From Hoplostethus atlanticus (lineage: Eukaryota; Chordata; Actinopteri; Trachichthyiformes; Trachichthyidae), in contig JAXDDX010000001.1 in assembly GCA_034670405.1 (NCBI GenBank), positions 1,941,001 to 2,005,000 on the forward strand: DNA of 64,000 nucleotides. Direction: 5' to 3'. The stretch's first letter is position 1. Each line of letters begins with the position of its first letter. The translations under genes were made by a program, and so were the position numbers. This document shows positions 25,901-38,400 of this stretch, in pieces. Under the pieces are notes generated by a model that saw only the letters and a list, made by a program, of their open reading frames with translations, searched no databases and was not told the origin of the DNA.

Positions 25901-28587
25901 CTAGTGGTCAAGTGTTTGGACATATAAAAGGCCTTTGTAGCAGAAAGAGCACTGCAGGTCTTTTCTGTCGCCTTTCAACCGGGACATGAATATTTCAGGC
26001 CTTTGCCAATCACAGATCTGCCCCAGCCAACTTACCCCCGCCCAAGCCTCGCCATGGTTAGCTGAGACACTTTCCATGTCTTCTTCACTCTCTTCCAAGG
26101 TCTCTTTGTTTGTTGTCCTTTCCACTTCTTTCAACAAGAATCCATTCATGGGGAGTGTGTTTATTCTGGGTGGGCGATAACCCGGACCCGCGATCCACTG
26201 ACACTTTCTTTCAGTGTGTTTACCATTTGAAGGGGTTGAGTTGAGATCGGGAGAGAGATGATACGTGATCTGCCCCAATACAAAGGGGTGCTGTCGCGAT
26301 GTGCACATCAACAGCAGGACTCTCACTTGACATTTCATGTCGTGTCATGTCGCTGTGAAGGTACATAATGACCTCCAGTTCAAGACATCTGCAGTAGATT
26401 TCATTTGTTGTTCTTCTATTAAAATACAATTTCATGAGCTTACTGTCAAACCTTTTGTTGCATTTTCTGGTCCTCGTCTCTCATCTTAAAAGTTGTTGTG
26501 CCTTGGAATTTTGTTCTTATCCATAAAAGTTGTTTATTTACTTTAATTCCTTCACTTGTTTCTTTGGTGACATTTCCATAGAGCTAACAACATTGCGCAG
26601 CTCCTTTTACCAGGGGAATTCTTGTCCATCCTCACTTCATGCTGTGAGAGACTAAGCCCATTAGGGAGGTATCAGAGTTGAATGGGCAGAGGGATGGCAA
26701 ACAGCAGCATTGTCCCTTTGACATTTCCCTGTAGACAGGGGAAAACAGATTCCCCTATCAGGTGTTGACCCTGACACTCATTCACATTAAGCCAACCATG
26801 CCTCACCAGAGGAGGTCTACCACGAGGTCACCAGCCCACCAACCAGGCGGCTGTTCGCATGAAATTGCAGCCAGCCACAGGAAAACCAAATCGCTCCTCC
26901 TGCCTGCCTTTTGGGGAGTTTTATCTCGTCATGGTTTAGTCACGTAAAAAAACAAAAACTTTTTTAAGTCGGGAATGGTGTCCGAACCGGGAAGTGGAAC
27001 GCTGTCCACTGCCCTTTTCGGACACACAATGGAAGGCACAGTGCTGTCCAGCAGGCTTGTGGAAGCGGGGAGTGTGGAGTAGCGCTCAGGTAGTAACGCT
27101 AGCTCACAAAGGGGCCGATTGTTAGCGGCCACTGATGTGATTTTATCTCCCCACTCAGGGAGACGGACCTTGCCTGCTAATTCCACTGTGTGCTAATCCA
27201 GGCCAACGCTCGAGCTGGTTGCTCAAAGCCGCCTCCAACACAGGGTGGGGGAGTTGACCACTAGAGGCACTCCGTCCGCTTTGGTCCTTCCGTTGCCGTC
27301 GCCCATCCTTTCCCTTAACTGAAAACGTAGATATTATCTGAGTGCATTACATGAACGCACCACATGTTCTCCTATTGGTCTCTTGGCAAGTCTGTCACCA
27401 TCACATTTTCTGTCTGTTGGCCAAACAGTTTAGAGATGGATAAATGACCTGTCAACACTTCATTATTTACTTTTTGCTTCTTCTATTGAACCCAGAACAA
27501 GAGGGAATTTCCAATCTTACCTAACTTAGGAAGGTTCCTGCAGTATTTATTACCTCTCAAAATGTGGTTATACTTACATGAGGATAATCTGCAGAGCCTT
27601 CCTTTTTGATATAATACCCTTTTCACTTCAGTAGGCGTATACGATTTAAAAGGAAACTGCTGATCTATTCGCAGACATAATCCTCTGCCCTCGCTCTCCA
27701 CTCAGCGGCACTTGGACTCGATCCAGACTGGATGTTATATGGATCAGATATGTATAGTGGTAATGATGGTCATTAACCTCAGAAACACCTGGAGAGCAAT
27801 AGAGCCAAGGCTTTATCACTCCCCTACTTTAAGCTGCTGCACAAAGGGACCTATTGTCCCCAAGGGAATGTGATGGCAGATAGACAGGCAGTGGAGGGAG
27901 CACCACATATGGAGAAATACTATCTCTGTGAGAGGAGCATCTAAGAAGGAATGAGGGCCGACCAGGGAACCCCTGAATTTACTTCTATTGCTATGCTACG
28001 TTCCAACCTAGGGGCCAAGCAAGATCCTTGAGGGGAATAATCTGTGTTATCAATCAAATTGGTACTATGTTTGCAATTTGGTAGGATGTATTTGCTCATA
28101 TTTCAAACAACGTGACCTCATGTAAACACCTCAGCCAGACTACAGTAAACCAATATTCCACAATACGATTGAAACATCAGTGATTGTCATTTACTCACAC
28201 ATACAGTTTATCCAGTGCTACAGTCAAACCTGTTTTCAGTCAGGTTGGGTAAGTGATCCATTTGCAGTGTGCTTGTAAAGGTCGCCAATGTTTTCTGTTT
28301 TTTCCTCATTCTTCAGAAAACGGAGGCCTGGGAGGCTGAGAAGACGGTGGCAGACATGGAGGAGTACAGTTGGGAGGAACAGCCTGTCGCAAAAGAATAT
28401 TTTGAACACGCTTGTGCGCATGAAAGTGGCGGGTGAGGAAGAAGTGGAGGGAGTCAGAGAGGAGCTGCTGGGGAGGAGAGAGGTCCAGGAGTATAAGGAC
28501 TCAGTCACCAGACTGAAGAACGAAGGGGAGAGCGAGAGCACCATGCTCCAGTACAGAGAGGCTGTCAAGAAATTATTCAACCTGTAA
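18252..28587 (+). CDS. mrps35: mrps35, mitochondrial ribosomal protein S35 (8 exons; apparent frameshift in the last)
   Basis: Protein of the small (28S) subunit of the mitochondrial ribosome, imported into the matrix. Exons: 18252-18384, 18916-18971, 19187-19354, 21797-21857, 21991-22130, 23901-24010, 25594-25663 and 28317-28587. All junctions are GT-AG and phases match. The N-terminus is an acid-free, Ser/Arg-containing mitochondrial presequence. Family-typical segments include [70 protein letters not shown] and [14 protein letters not shown]. Exon 8 needs a one-base correction near 28377 to continue from MEEYSWE into [16 protein letters not shown]; as printed it stops at 28434-28436. Allowing for that, the product is about 335 residues against about 323 in human. 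It is tail-to-tail with mansc4. Confidence 0.93.
18385..18915 (+). other. mrps35 intron 1
   Basis: Contains a (GT)n microsatellite at 18815-18868, interrupted once by a C. Nothing else was recognised. Confidence 0.85.
18916..18971 (+). CDS. mrps35: mrps35 exon 2
   Basis: 56 nt with a TTTCAG acceptor and GTAAGT donor, phase-compatible with exons 1 and 3. Encodes a basic linker, [19 protein letters not shown]. It is supported by splice signals and frame more than by conservation. Confidence 0.7.
19187..19354 (+). CDS. mrps35: mrps35 exon 3
   Basis: 168 nt encoding [20 protein letters not shown] through [16 protein letters not shown] to GNLELIK, closely matching human MRPS35. The donor is AAG|GTCAGG. 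A SINE follows only about 10 bp into the intron. Confidence 0.95.
19362..19540 (+). mobile_element. tRNA-derived SINE in mrps35 intron 3
   Basis: A-box-like TGGCTTGGTTGG at 19382-19393 and B-box-like GGTTTCGAATTC at 19415-19426. The body reads GACCTTAGTCATATGTAACC, then CCCTGTCTCTCTCTACTGT and GCTGTCCAGTAGAGC, ending A-rich at about 19530-19537. This arrangement matches common teleost tRNA SINEs as I recall them. Confidence 0.75.
19775..21180 (-). mobile_element. 5'-truncated L1-like LINE fragment, antisense in mrps35 intron 3
   Basis: Minus-strand frames, broken by stops and shifts, give pieces typical of the C-terminal part of L1-type ORF2. In order they are a [15 protein letters not shown]-like piece (compare the YYWAAN motif), [34 protein letters not shown], and a zinc-knuckle-like segment, [20 protein letters not shown]. 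The 3' end lies near 19775, where the minus strand reads AATAAAGAGTTTATAT. The A-run at 19850-19871 is a T-run on the element strand. It cannot encode a working protein. Confidence 0.75.
21797..21857 (+). CDS. mrps35: mrps35 exon 4
   Basis: 61 nt with a TTTCAG acceptor and GTAAGC donor. Encodes [20 protein letters not shown], nearly identical to human. Confidence 0.95.
21991..22130 (+). CDS. mrps35: mrps35 exon 5
   Basis: 140 nt with a CCGTCAG acceptor and GTGAGT donor. Encodes [20 protein letters not shown] then [20 protein letters not shown], matching the human segment [20 protein letters not shown] and onward. Confidence 0.95.
22131..23900 (+). other. mrps35 intron 5
   Basis: Holds a (CA)n tract at 22918-22961 and a retroelement tail at about 23365-23680. 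Nothing else was recognised. Confidence 0.8.
23365..23680 (-). mobile_element. Interspersed-repeat 3' end (probable non-LTR retrotransposon), minus orientation
   Basis: Starts with (TCCAA)n and then AACTTTATTTATAAAGCACA and GTTGACCAAAGTGCTGTACA. Read on the minus strand this is a tail ending TTTATAAATAAAGTTGGATTGG with short tandem repeats, the way several fish LINE families terminate. The family name is uncertain. Confidence 0.6.
23901..24010 (+). CDS. mrps35: mrps35 exon 6
   Basis: 110 nt with an ATCACAG acceptor and GTATAC donor. Encodes [20 protein letters not shown] then [16 protein letters not shown], the best-conserved block of the family. Confidence 0.95.
24177..25040 (+). mobile_element. 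hAT-superfamily element, 864 bp, with BED zinc-finger ORF and 8-bp TSD
   Basis: Termini TAGGGTTGGGAACCG (24177 onward) and CGATACCCAACCCTA (ending 25040) are inverted repeats. The flanks are TTTTTGAA at 24169-24176 and TTTTTGAA at 25041-25048, a perfect 8-bp duplication diagnostic of hAT. Both subterminal regions are rich in AACCGATAAG/CTTATCGGTT-type repeats in opposite orientation. It keeps a BED-finger reading frame and an AATAAA near 24906, but no DDE/RNase-H or dimerisation domain, so it is non-autonomous. Confidence 0.92.
24441..24785 (+). CDS. BED-type zinc-finger ORF inside the hAT element (114 codons)
   Basis: Begins [20 protein letters not shown]. The BED signature is visible: aromatic KVWLHF, then CSKC, then the HLRQH pair after TSNLTK. 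A Ser/Ala/Pro-rich linker follows (residues about 53-90), then an open tail. In hAT transposases and domesticated ZBED proteins this domain binds the transposon ends. The likely true exon ends at a GTGAGTGTG donor (about 24750), so residues after that may be read-through of an intron. Same orientation as the host gene mrps35. Probably the relic first exon of a transposase rather than a cellular gene. Confidence 0.65.
   Translation: MGRGKRSKVWLHFVKESDDKAKCSKCGKCISCKAGCTSNLTKHLRQHGIDLKECTVFDVLRSPSASVSASASTSQAPPIRPPVEPRTASRETPFSLAMRGVVTVSVGFLLSTLV
25594..25663 (+). CDS. mrps35: mrps35 exon 7
   Basis: 70 nt with a CCACCAG acceptor and GTAAGT donor. Encodes [20 protein letters not shown] then ESW, matching human [20 protein letters not shown]. 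Confidence 0.95.
25664..28316 (+). other. mrps35 intron 7
   Basis: 2.65 kb with no recognised gene or clear repeat. It contains a CTCF-like GACCACTAGAGGCACT at 27256-27271. The short open frames here lack recognisable domains. Confidence 0.75.
28317..28587 (+). CDS. mrps35: mrps35 exon 8 with apparent +1 frameshift
   Basis: Enters in phase 0 as [20 protein letters not shown] (human [20 protein letters not shown]). Conserved sequence resumes in the next frame as [16 protein letters not shown] (human NSSSERNILETLLQMK) and runs through [20 protein letters not shown] to a TAA at 28585-28587. One extra base, placed within 28371-28380, explains this. Without correction the frame ends at 28434-28436, removing about 50 C-terminal residues. 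Confidence 0.88.
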
Positions 28588-29903
28588 ATACATCTTCTTC
28601 ACGTACAAAAACATTCACACACAGACAGCAACCAACAAAGTACACAGAAGGATAAGAATAGACAAACTTTTTTTTTTTAACACTTGTGACCCGATAACTG
28701 TACATTCAACCATCGCTTTGCTATCATGCACTGCATCGAAGTACTCTCAGACCTTCCTGTACATAAAAGATTGTTCTGAGTTACATAAGAAAAACTTTAA
28801 GGGTATTTGTGTTGTATTTATTTTCCAAAATACTTGTCATGAATATGTCTAATACCTCTGATCTATGATGCTGTGATGCTGTACAATGCTGAAAGCCTGA
28901 TGTGAAAATGTACTCATTGCATTGTTAATAAAAAAAAAAAAATCTTTTTATGAAGTTTGAAAGTTGCGTGAAGTTCTGTTGCATGGTGATTAAGGTGTTT
29001 ATGTAATGTTAGGCAACCCCAACCTCAGTTCCCATCCTACTCTTGTCGCCATCAGGGTGAGGAGAGGCGCCCCAGTGAAAGGATGCATTCAGTGGCAGGC
29101 CGTTGAAAAGTACCTAACCCTTCTTAAAGAGCTTTGGTCTGTGGTCCATGCACTTTTAGGTCAGGAGAAACCCAATGCTCTGGGGAGATGTGCTGGACTG
29201 CAGCAGGGTGAAAGACTGCAGGCCACAAGGCCCAACATGCACCACCTCCACCCCCACAAAGCACAGTGAGTTCTTGACTATCTGAACAACCCTGGGATTG
29301 TTGCTGTAGCATTTCTTGCCCGGAAGCCCCCATTAAGTCCCACTTAAGAGCAGGGTGGACAAAGTCCTTGGGGTTTGGCATCAACATCAGTTTGAACTCA
29401 TTGAAGTGCATCAAAACGTGGGTCTGCCAAATGGACATCATATCCTCTTTCTCAAGGCAAATTACTGTGGCCGAATGCATCGGCTGTTCTGTGGCAAATC
29501 ATTGCCTCACAAGTGAAACCAAATTCCTTACAGCAACTATGGATTTAATGTTTTTGGCACACTATTATTTCTATATCTGGTTTTGTTTAGCGAAGTCTCT
29601 CCTAATCCATAAGAAATCAACTATCCAGCCAGTTTGACTGTTTTAGTTCTACAAACGTCTCAGTTGACAGTAATAAAGTAATAAAGCGATGATTAATGAC
29701 TACTCCATGGCCTTGCTATAAGAATAATCCAGTATGCAGTAAAACCCACAAAGAAAGAAAGAAAAAAAAAAAAACATTTTACAGTGATGAAATAGTTTAA
29801 ATAATCATATTTATGTTAAAGGTCTCACATTCTGGTAAACAAATGTCAAAACAAATGTCAGTTCCAACAATTTTGTGGCCCGTGCCAACGCCACACCCCT
29901 CTT
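28588..29903. other. Convergent 3' region between mrps35 and mansc4
   Basis: Holds both 3' UTRs. The mrps35 AATAAA is at 28927. I found no clear minus-strand AATAAA for mansc4 between 29500 and 29903, so its polyadenylation site is unplaced. No further gene was recognised. Confidence 0.75.
28927..28932 (+). terminator. mrps35 polyadenylation signal (AATAAA)
   Basis: AATAAA about 340 bp after the mrps35 stop, running directly into an A-rich stretch. It is the only canonical hexamer I noticed in the 3' UTR. Confidence 0.6.
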
Positions 29904-31965
<2,062 letters not shown>

Positions 31966-32519
31966 TGCGCGTAATGTAAATCAAACCATGTTAAAGTACA
32001 ATTCGAGCAAAGAATGGACATGTCTGACGAATCTGCCAAGCTGATCCTTGAAGTTGGCAGGCATGAAGTCGAGCCAGTGGTCTGGTTTTACTGGTGCGAG
32101 TCCCTCTCCAGGTGTGTCACAACTACGCACCTGGAGGAGGTGGAGACCCAGCCGTGCGTAAGGTGTCCAGGATGTGTCAAGTTCCTCCTCGAATAAGGTT
32201 TGAATCTTTTCAACCATATAGTAGTCTGTGCCATTGATGGGCACTATAGGGGCTACTGGTCGCTGCGCTTATTTCTTTCTTAAAAAGAACTGTAGTAATC
32301 CTATAATAGCTTTGTAGAAGGAGTCTGTACTAGTAACAGAGCAAAACTATAATATTCTTAGAAATCACTGAATGAATATTATAGGAATGTTTTTTGATCA
32401 CATCGGAGTTAGATAAGGTCACTATAAACTCACTATCGAGTATCACACACAGACTTTATGGTATAGGAACATTGTAGGGACATATACTGATTTTTTTTCT
32501 TTTAAATTTCAGCTTAACT

Positions 32520-32710
32520 AAAAATATCTTTTCAATTCTAGATCAATCAACGCCCTCCTCAAAACGCACCTCTTCAAAGTACCATATAAGGACTTTTGTT
32601 GAATGTTGTGTTTTGTTCTGTTTTGTTTGTCTCCCTATTGTTCAGCACATCGGGTACAAGAAATGCGCTTTATAAATCAGATTTATTATTATTATTATTA
32701 TTATTATTGA
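32520..32710 (+). mobile_element. L2-like LINE 3' end with (ATT)n tail
   Basis: Reads AACGCCCTCCTCAAAACGCA and CCTCTTCAAAGTACC, which translate to a LLKTHLFKV-like peptide as at the end of L2-type ORF2. AGAAATGCGCTTTATAAATC and an ATT trinucleotide tail follow. Degenerate and 5'-truncated. Confidence 0.65.
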
Positions 32711-33645
32711 TCTACTGTAATTGTGTTACAGCAGCCTGAATTAGGCCTATAGGAATACTGCGTTTTTGTCATCACAGCCACTGAGGTAGTTTCCCCACCC
32801 AGCTGTGTGGGGTATTTCTCTCAATGAAAACCAATTCACTATAACCACACTGGGAGTGACAGCTGGACCAGAAAAAACATCAAAGCAAAAAAACACATAA
32901 AAGCTAGTCTGCAATACGGTATTAAGCAACCAACAAAGTCACTGTACTCTTTTTTTTTCACTCCAGATCAAAGAAATAAATTAAAGTTGCACAGAGCTGG
33001 TACTACTTTAACATGAGGCACACTATCACAAAAAACTAGGCTTCCTCTCTGGGTCCAAATTGAGCATTTCAGTAGCCTTTGTTCCTGCTGTGAAAAAAGC
33101 TGTCTGTTTTTAGCTAGGCCGGGCATCTGAAAGTGGATTGCCATAATTGCAGCAATCTGTCTGAATTCTTCGAAATGGGATTATCAGAGTAAGCCTTTTG
33201 CTCTCTGTTCCACCTGCATGGCTGTCTCTCTCACCCGTTGTCAGCTTGTCTGTCGACCACAGTGCTGTGTTTCCACCTGGGAGTTGAAAGGCCCTCAGTT
33301 TTCATGTAGTGTTAACGTGGGCTGCCATTGAAGAAATATGAAGAAAAGATGAAACTACTAAATTTCTAAAAGGACAAAATTCAAACAAATTGTGTTGCTT
33401 TTTAGGGGACAGTAAGTAACACGCCCTTGAGAAAAAATATAACACATTAGAGATATTGAATGATCTTTTCCCAAAATGGGTGTTTTTTTCCCCAAAGTGG
33501 ATATCCAGTGAACTGGTAGTTCAGTGGATAAAAGAGAAACATACTAGAAGACTGATGTGGGTATAGTGACTCAGAAAAGCAGCTATTGTAGGCCTACCAG
33601 TAAAGTATCTGGCCTATTCCCCAGTTGGATTTGGCCTCCATGGCA

Positions 33646-34356
33646 GTGGGCACTTAACACCAAAACTCATAATCATTCTTTGGTTTGGAACCGCCACTGG
33701 TGGATCACATGGGAACTGGCAGCGTTACAGCGACTGGTTGCCAAGCCTCAGAAGAGAGCTTTCATATATATCGCTTAACCCAAACCACTTGACTGAACTT
33801 CAAAGTGTTCAGCCCAATGGAGTCTCACTATGCTAAATTACTGAAGTGAAGCAAAGTGAAGGAGGGGAGATGGTTTTGGAAAGTGTAACGACGGCCTAGT
33901 ACCACCAGATGGCGATGCTCACCCCCCTGAGAGGTGCCCCCTATTTGGTGTGTGTCATCGCTCAGATTTGTGACATTGTCATGGTGATTCAGATTGGGAT
34001 CCTCCGTCTTTATATTTTCCACAAATGAGTTGGGACCACCAAAGACAGCGACATTTCAGAATGCAGCTGCCGCCATGCTGTTCCTAACTATATCAACATC
34101 CATTTTCTCTATTGATTTTCATTTTCATTTCATGATTGTGTGAATTTGTGCTCCCTCTCTGTGTGCATTACCCCTCTGTTCCAGTATGCCTCTTGGTCTG
34201 AAGTTCAGTCAAGTAGTCTGAGATTGGCAAGGTACATGAAAGCGCTCCTCTGAGGCTTGGCAACCAGTAGCTGTAATAGTGCCGGTTCCCATGTGATCCA
34301 TCCGCGGTACCTCCCAATTGAAGAATGACTATGACTTTTTGGTATTAAGTGGCCAC
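33646..34356. repeat. Long imperfect inverted repeat (foldback), arms about 157 bp
   Basis: Arm 1 is 33646-33802 and arm 2 is 34199-34356, separated by about 396 bp. Matching blocks include ACTTGACTGAACTTCA with TGAAGTTCAGTCAAGT, GGATCACATGGGAAC with GTTCCCATGTGATCC, and GTTGCCAAGCCTCAG with CTGAGGCTTGGCAAC. Other stretches differ by substitutions and small gaps. No coding capacity in the arms. Confidence 0.9.
33902..33918 (+). promoter_or_regulatory. CTCF-like motif
   Basis: CCACCAGATGGCGATGC agrees with the vertebrate CTCF core CCASYAGRKGGC. It lies in the loop of the foldback. Occupancy cannot be judged from sequence. Confidence 0.45.
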
Positions 34357-34877
34357 CGAATCAACCAACCATGTGACCAAATAAAACCCTGCACACTTGA
34401 TAATATCGAGTACATATCACATCGTGTGCACTAATACAGCTACGTGTCTCAATGCAACACACAGAAGGCAAAATCCAGCAACAGACAAGTATTATGTAAA
34501 GAAACACTTTGTATTTTCATCTGACACTTCAGGGCAAGTTACATTTACAGTCACCTCTGTAATCAGATCCAAATCTGGTTCAAGTTAGCAGTGTTACTAT
34601 GTGCCTTTTTGTTGTAGTCAGGTTGTTTTCAATCAAAAACAGTAAGACGGTACAAGAAACATTGAACATTAAACATCAAACAATGTGAATACAATAGCTC
34701 TTTTTAATCATCATTTTAGCCTCTTTTTTTATAACTTTGTTCAGAGGAAATTGATGTGGCACTGGACATAATTATGTTGCTCAAATAACACAAAACAGTG
34801 ATATTTTATGGATGTGCAAATGGGGGCTTTACAGTCTACGTTTGACTTTTTTTCCCCCACTGTTATTTATACTTTAG

Positions 34878-34893
34878 CCACCAGATGGCACCC
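34878..34893 (+). promoter_or_regulatory. CTCF-like motif
   Basis: CCACCAGATGGCACCC also fits the CTCF core and has the same orientation as the copy about 1 kb away. It lies about 450 bp beyond the tead4 stop codon. Confidence 0.45.
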
Positions 34894-35337
34894 TTGGGCC
34901 GCCAAACTCCTCACACGTCTGTAGCAAACATCCCCAGCACATGCATGTGTGTAAAAGGAATCTAAATCAAAACAAGCACTAGTAAAATGAGATGAAAAAC
35001 ACCACCAACGACAACTTTCTCATGCAATGTCTTGTTGGCTAAGTTTGGATCCTTTGGTATAGAGACCACCGTATACCATGGTCCTCTTCTTTTTTTTTCT
35101 TGCCACTTACTCACACAAAGCCTGTTTCAGGTTCCACACCCAAATCCACCTCTTCCTCAACAGCAGTGTTCCTGAGCACGCCGACACAGCCAGCACCTCT
35201 CCGGGTCCCGACTCGTGACTTGTCTGGTTTCAGCTCTCAGCTTACGGAGGAAGTAGTTCATTATTTAGTGTTGTTGTTGCTCATTGAGGTGCTAAAATGG
35301 TTCTATAGCATGTAAGTCCCAACCATGTGTGACTGTG

Positions 35338-35451
35338 TCAGTCTTTGACTAGCCTGTAGATGTGGTGCTGTGCCCCGTGCTCGCTAGTGGACACCTCGAA
35401 GACGTAGGCTATACACAGCAGGGTCTCCAGTGTGTCCCTGTTTGTCACCAC
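35338..35451 (-). CDS. tead4: tead4 last coding exon
   Basis: 114 nt with a TCTGCAG acceptor. Encodes [20 protein letters not shown] then [17 protein letters not shown] and TGA (35340-35338). Confidence 0.96.
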   Translation of the reverse strand: MVTNRDTLETLLCIAYVFEVSTSEHGAQHHIYRLVKD

Positions 35452-38400
35452 CTGCAGAGAAACACAGACGGGCCTGTTCAGCGATGTAGTGGGAGATAAA
35501 CCTTCACCCATTTACCCACTTTTAGTGGTATGGTTTGACTGTTATGGGGTTTTCAAGGCAGATACCGATACAGATATTTTTGTATTGTAGCTGCCAATAG
35601 AAAATATTTTGTGCCAATATCCAATATCTTTGAATTTTTTCCCTTTTAATGCCAAAAAAAATCTAATTATTCATTGTTTCCATTGGTTGAAAAGCCTCTA
35701 AAACAATAATCAGACCAATATTGGGACACTAAAACCCTCTGAAACCCGTACTAAATTATTTTAGTGTTAGCAGCTCTTTAAGGCAGGGGTGACCCACACC
35801 ACCTATTCAATGGTTAGGGGGGAAACTCTGGGAAACATTACTGCCTTTAAATGAAGAATTGATTTTCAATATCAGACCAATATATCAGCAAATCAGTGTA
35901 ATTCTAGTAAGTATGAAACAGAAAGTTACTTGAAAACAAAATGTAAAAACAAATATTATTGTACAAATAGATATATTTTTGTAATGGTGGTGTTTTCTTC
36001 ATGGAGTTCATAGTGTACACATATGTTTATTTACCACTATGTCACCATGGTTTTTAGCTGCAATGCCAAAGTATCCTAAACTATGGAGTAAGTTCCTGTG
36101 TGCCTTGAAATTTTGCTCAAATGTTAAGAAAATCAATGGCAAGCAAAAATAGTACATTAATGTCATTAAAACCTAATGACAGCAGCATATGGTTGTATTT
36201 TTCCGCTCTCAAAGATAATCCAATTACCTCCTCGCCAGCAGCTCTTTATATTTAGCTATCTTATATGATCATTCACATTTTGCACGTAAAAGGTGCTGTG
36301 ATATTAAACACTCCAGATACGCTGTTACAGACCAAGAAACAATAATAGTCAACTAGAATACAGCATAGTATTAACACAATAACTCAGTACACATAAATAA
36401 TATGATTTTTCTTAGTTATTCTACAAACAAAGCTCATTTCTAAGTGGAAGCAGCACAACATGTAGCATCAAGTGTCCAATGCAACAGACATAAAACAAGC
36501 ATACAACCTTCTGCAGTTCATTATGCTGAATTGCGCCCCGTATCACTGAATAGAGCACTTGTTACATGAAGCACATCATCCACACATTGTGCTCAGCCTT
36601 GCAATGTGGAGTCTGTATCGGTGGTCTATGTCTGTGTGTATGTGTCTGAGTGTATCTGTGTGTGCGTGTGCATGCACATCTTAATATGAGCTAAATCAGC
36701 CCATTGAGAGACCTAATGACATGCTGCCATGTAGTCGTCAGTGTGGGCTCAATAAGGTCATTGTGCCCTGGCCAGTAGGAATGCAGCCGCCAGTGGAAGG
36801 GACACCAATGTCTTTGAACCCTGGTGTTGAGGACCACTCTGTTACTATGGTGACACACTCCATTCTATTCACTTGGCTCTCCGTCTCCGCTCCCCGGGGA
36901 GCATAGCGGCTCATTCAGAAAAGTCCAACTCACAACAGAACGGACTATTTGGAAATGTTTTAACTCTGTAGGATACCAGCAAAATGTACTATTCACAGGC
37001 AAACAACGAAAAAATGCCACCTACTGTTAATCGTCACGCATGGTTACCTAAAGGGAATACCACAGTACAACCACGTTCATCTGAAAACTGAATTGCTGTT
37101 TTACTTCAGGACTGTGAGTCTCCTACTAAATGCACATTGACATTAATAGAAAGAAGTTTGGGATGAGCTGATGCTTCTTCTTCATCCTCATCCTCATCAC
37201 AAATATGCCTTTATAAATAAACTAACAGAATATTTGGAGTATTTTACTAATAGGCTACAGGCTGCAAAAGGTTTCCTCATACCGGCACATCCCAGTTATT
37301 ATATTAGGGTTTCTAAACAAGAACCAGGCTTCCTAAAATGGGATTTACTCTTAAATAGCTCAAATAATAGTGCAAGTCCCGATACACACACGTGTGTATT
37401 CCTGTGCGTACCTGCAGGATGGTGAAGTTCTCCAGCACGCTGTTCATCATGTACTTCTCCGGCAGGTGTTTGAGCTTGTGGATGAAGTTGATCATGTATT
37501 CACATAACGGGGACCGGTGGATTCTGAACACGTAGCGGCCGTTCTCAAACCGCGCGTACTCCGTCTGTATTGATACAGACACAATACACTGTCACAACGC
37601 ACTGTGTCCCATATATCACAACATACGTAGTACCACACTGAAAAGAAATGTAAACACATTACAGGACGAAATGTAAAATTCATTGTCAGCAAACAGGGTA
37701 TGAACATATTCCACTGAAACTCAATTTAATACATTGAATATGAACATTCATGTGATAAGCTGTAATATATGTAATATAATATACCTAATGCAGCATATGG
37801 CATGCCAGATATAACAATAAACATATTTCTCGTGACAACCGTAATCAAATGATAAAGCCATTAAATATCATCATGTGGCCTACAGTAGCAGATGGTTGTA
37901 CCTGGGGATAAGTGTGTGTGTGTGTGTTTATATTGTACAATCCATCAGCGTTGGGTGGGGGCGGGGCTAGTATTGTGTCTAGTTAACAGGAAGCATAACA
38001 GTGAGTCATGCTGAAGAGACTTGCGAATCACGTCAGCGTCCTGACCACAGATCATCTCCACCACTAGCGGTTATTTACTCGTTAGGGTGAAAATGATGGT
38101 TTTACAAGGTCATGACCTCTTAATGCTGGAAAAACAGTCATCCATCCAGCAATCAGTGATGCACGTGTGATGCCTCTTGAATTGTGGTCACATGTGTACT
38201 CTAGTGTTGATTACAGTAGTTAATGTGGAACGCTACAATCCCAAAACATTTTACTGCATGTTCGCTGAACTACTGCTGCAGTTTGGCTGCAAACTAAGAG
38301 GAATTGTCAATGTTGTGCTTTTCAGTGGATACATGCAGTATAAATGTCTCCTACAACAGCTGCCACTGTAGCAAGAATACTGGTGTACTTCTTTCTCCTG

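Larger units (their letters stand above)
31966..35337. other. Intergenic region between mansc4 and tead4
   Basis: Expected to hold the mansc4 promoter and tead4 3' UTR (both genes are on the minus strand). It contains a LINE tail at 32520-32710, a long foldback at 33646-34356 and two CTCF-like motifs. No other gene was recognised. Confidence 0.75.

Noticed and set aside
28236-28580. 114-codon minus-strand open frame under mrps35 exon 8
   Set aside because: It is the shadow of a conserved plus-strand coding exon.
31981-32244. 87-codon minus-strand open frame just upstream of mansc4
   Set aside because: No recognisable domain, no splice link to mansc4 exon 1, and the opposite strand is also open over part of it. 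Could be 5' UTR or chance.
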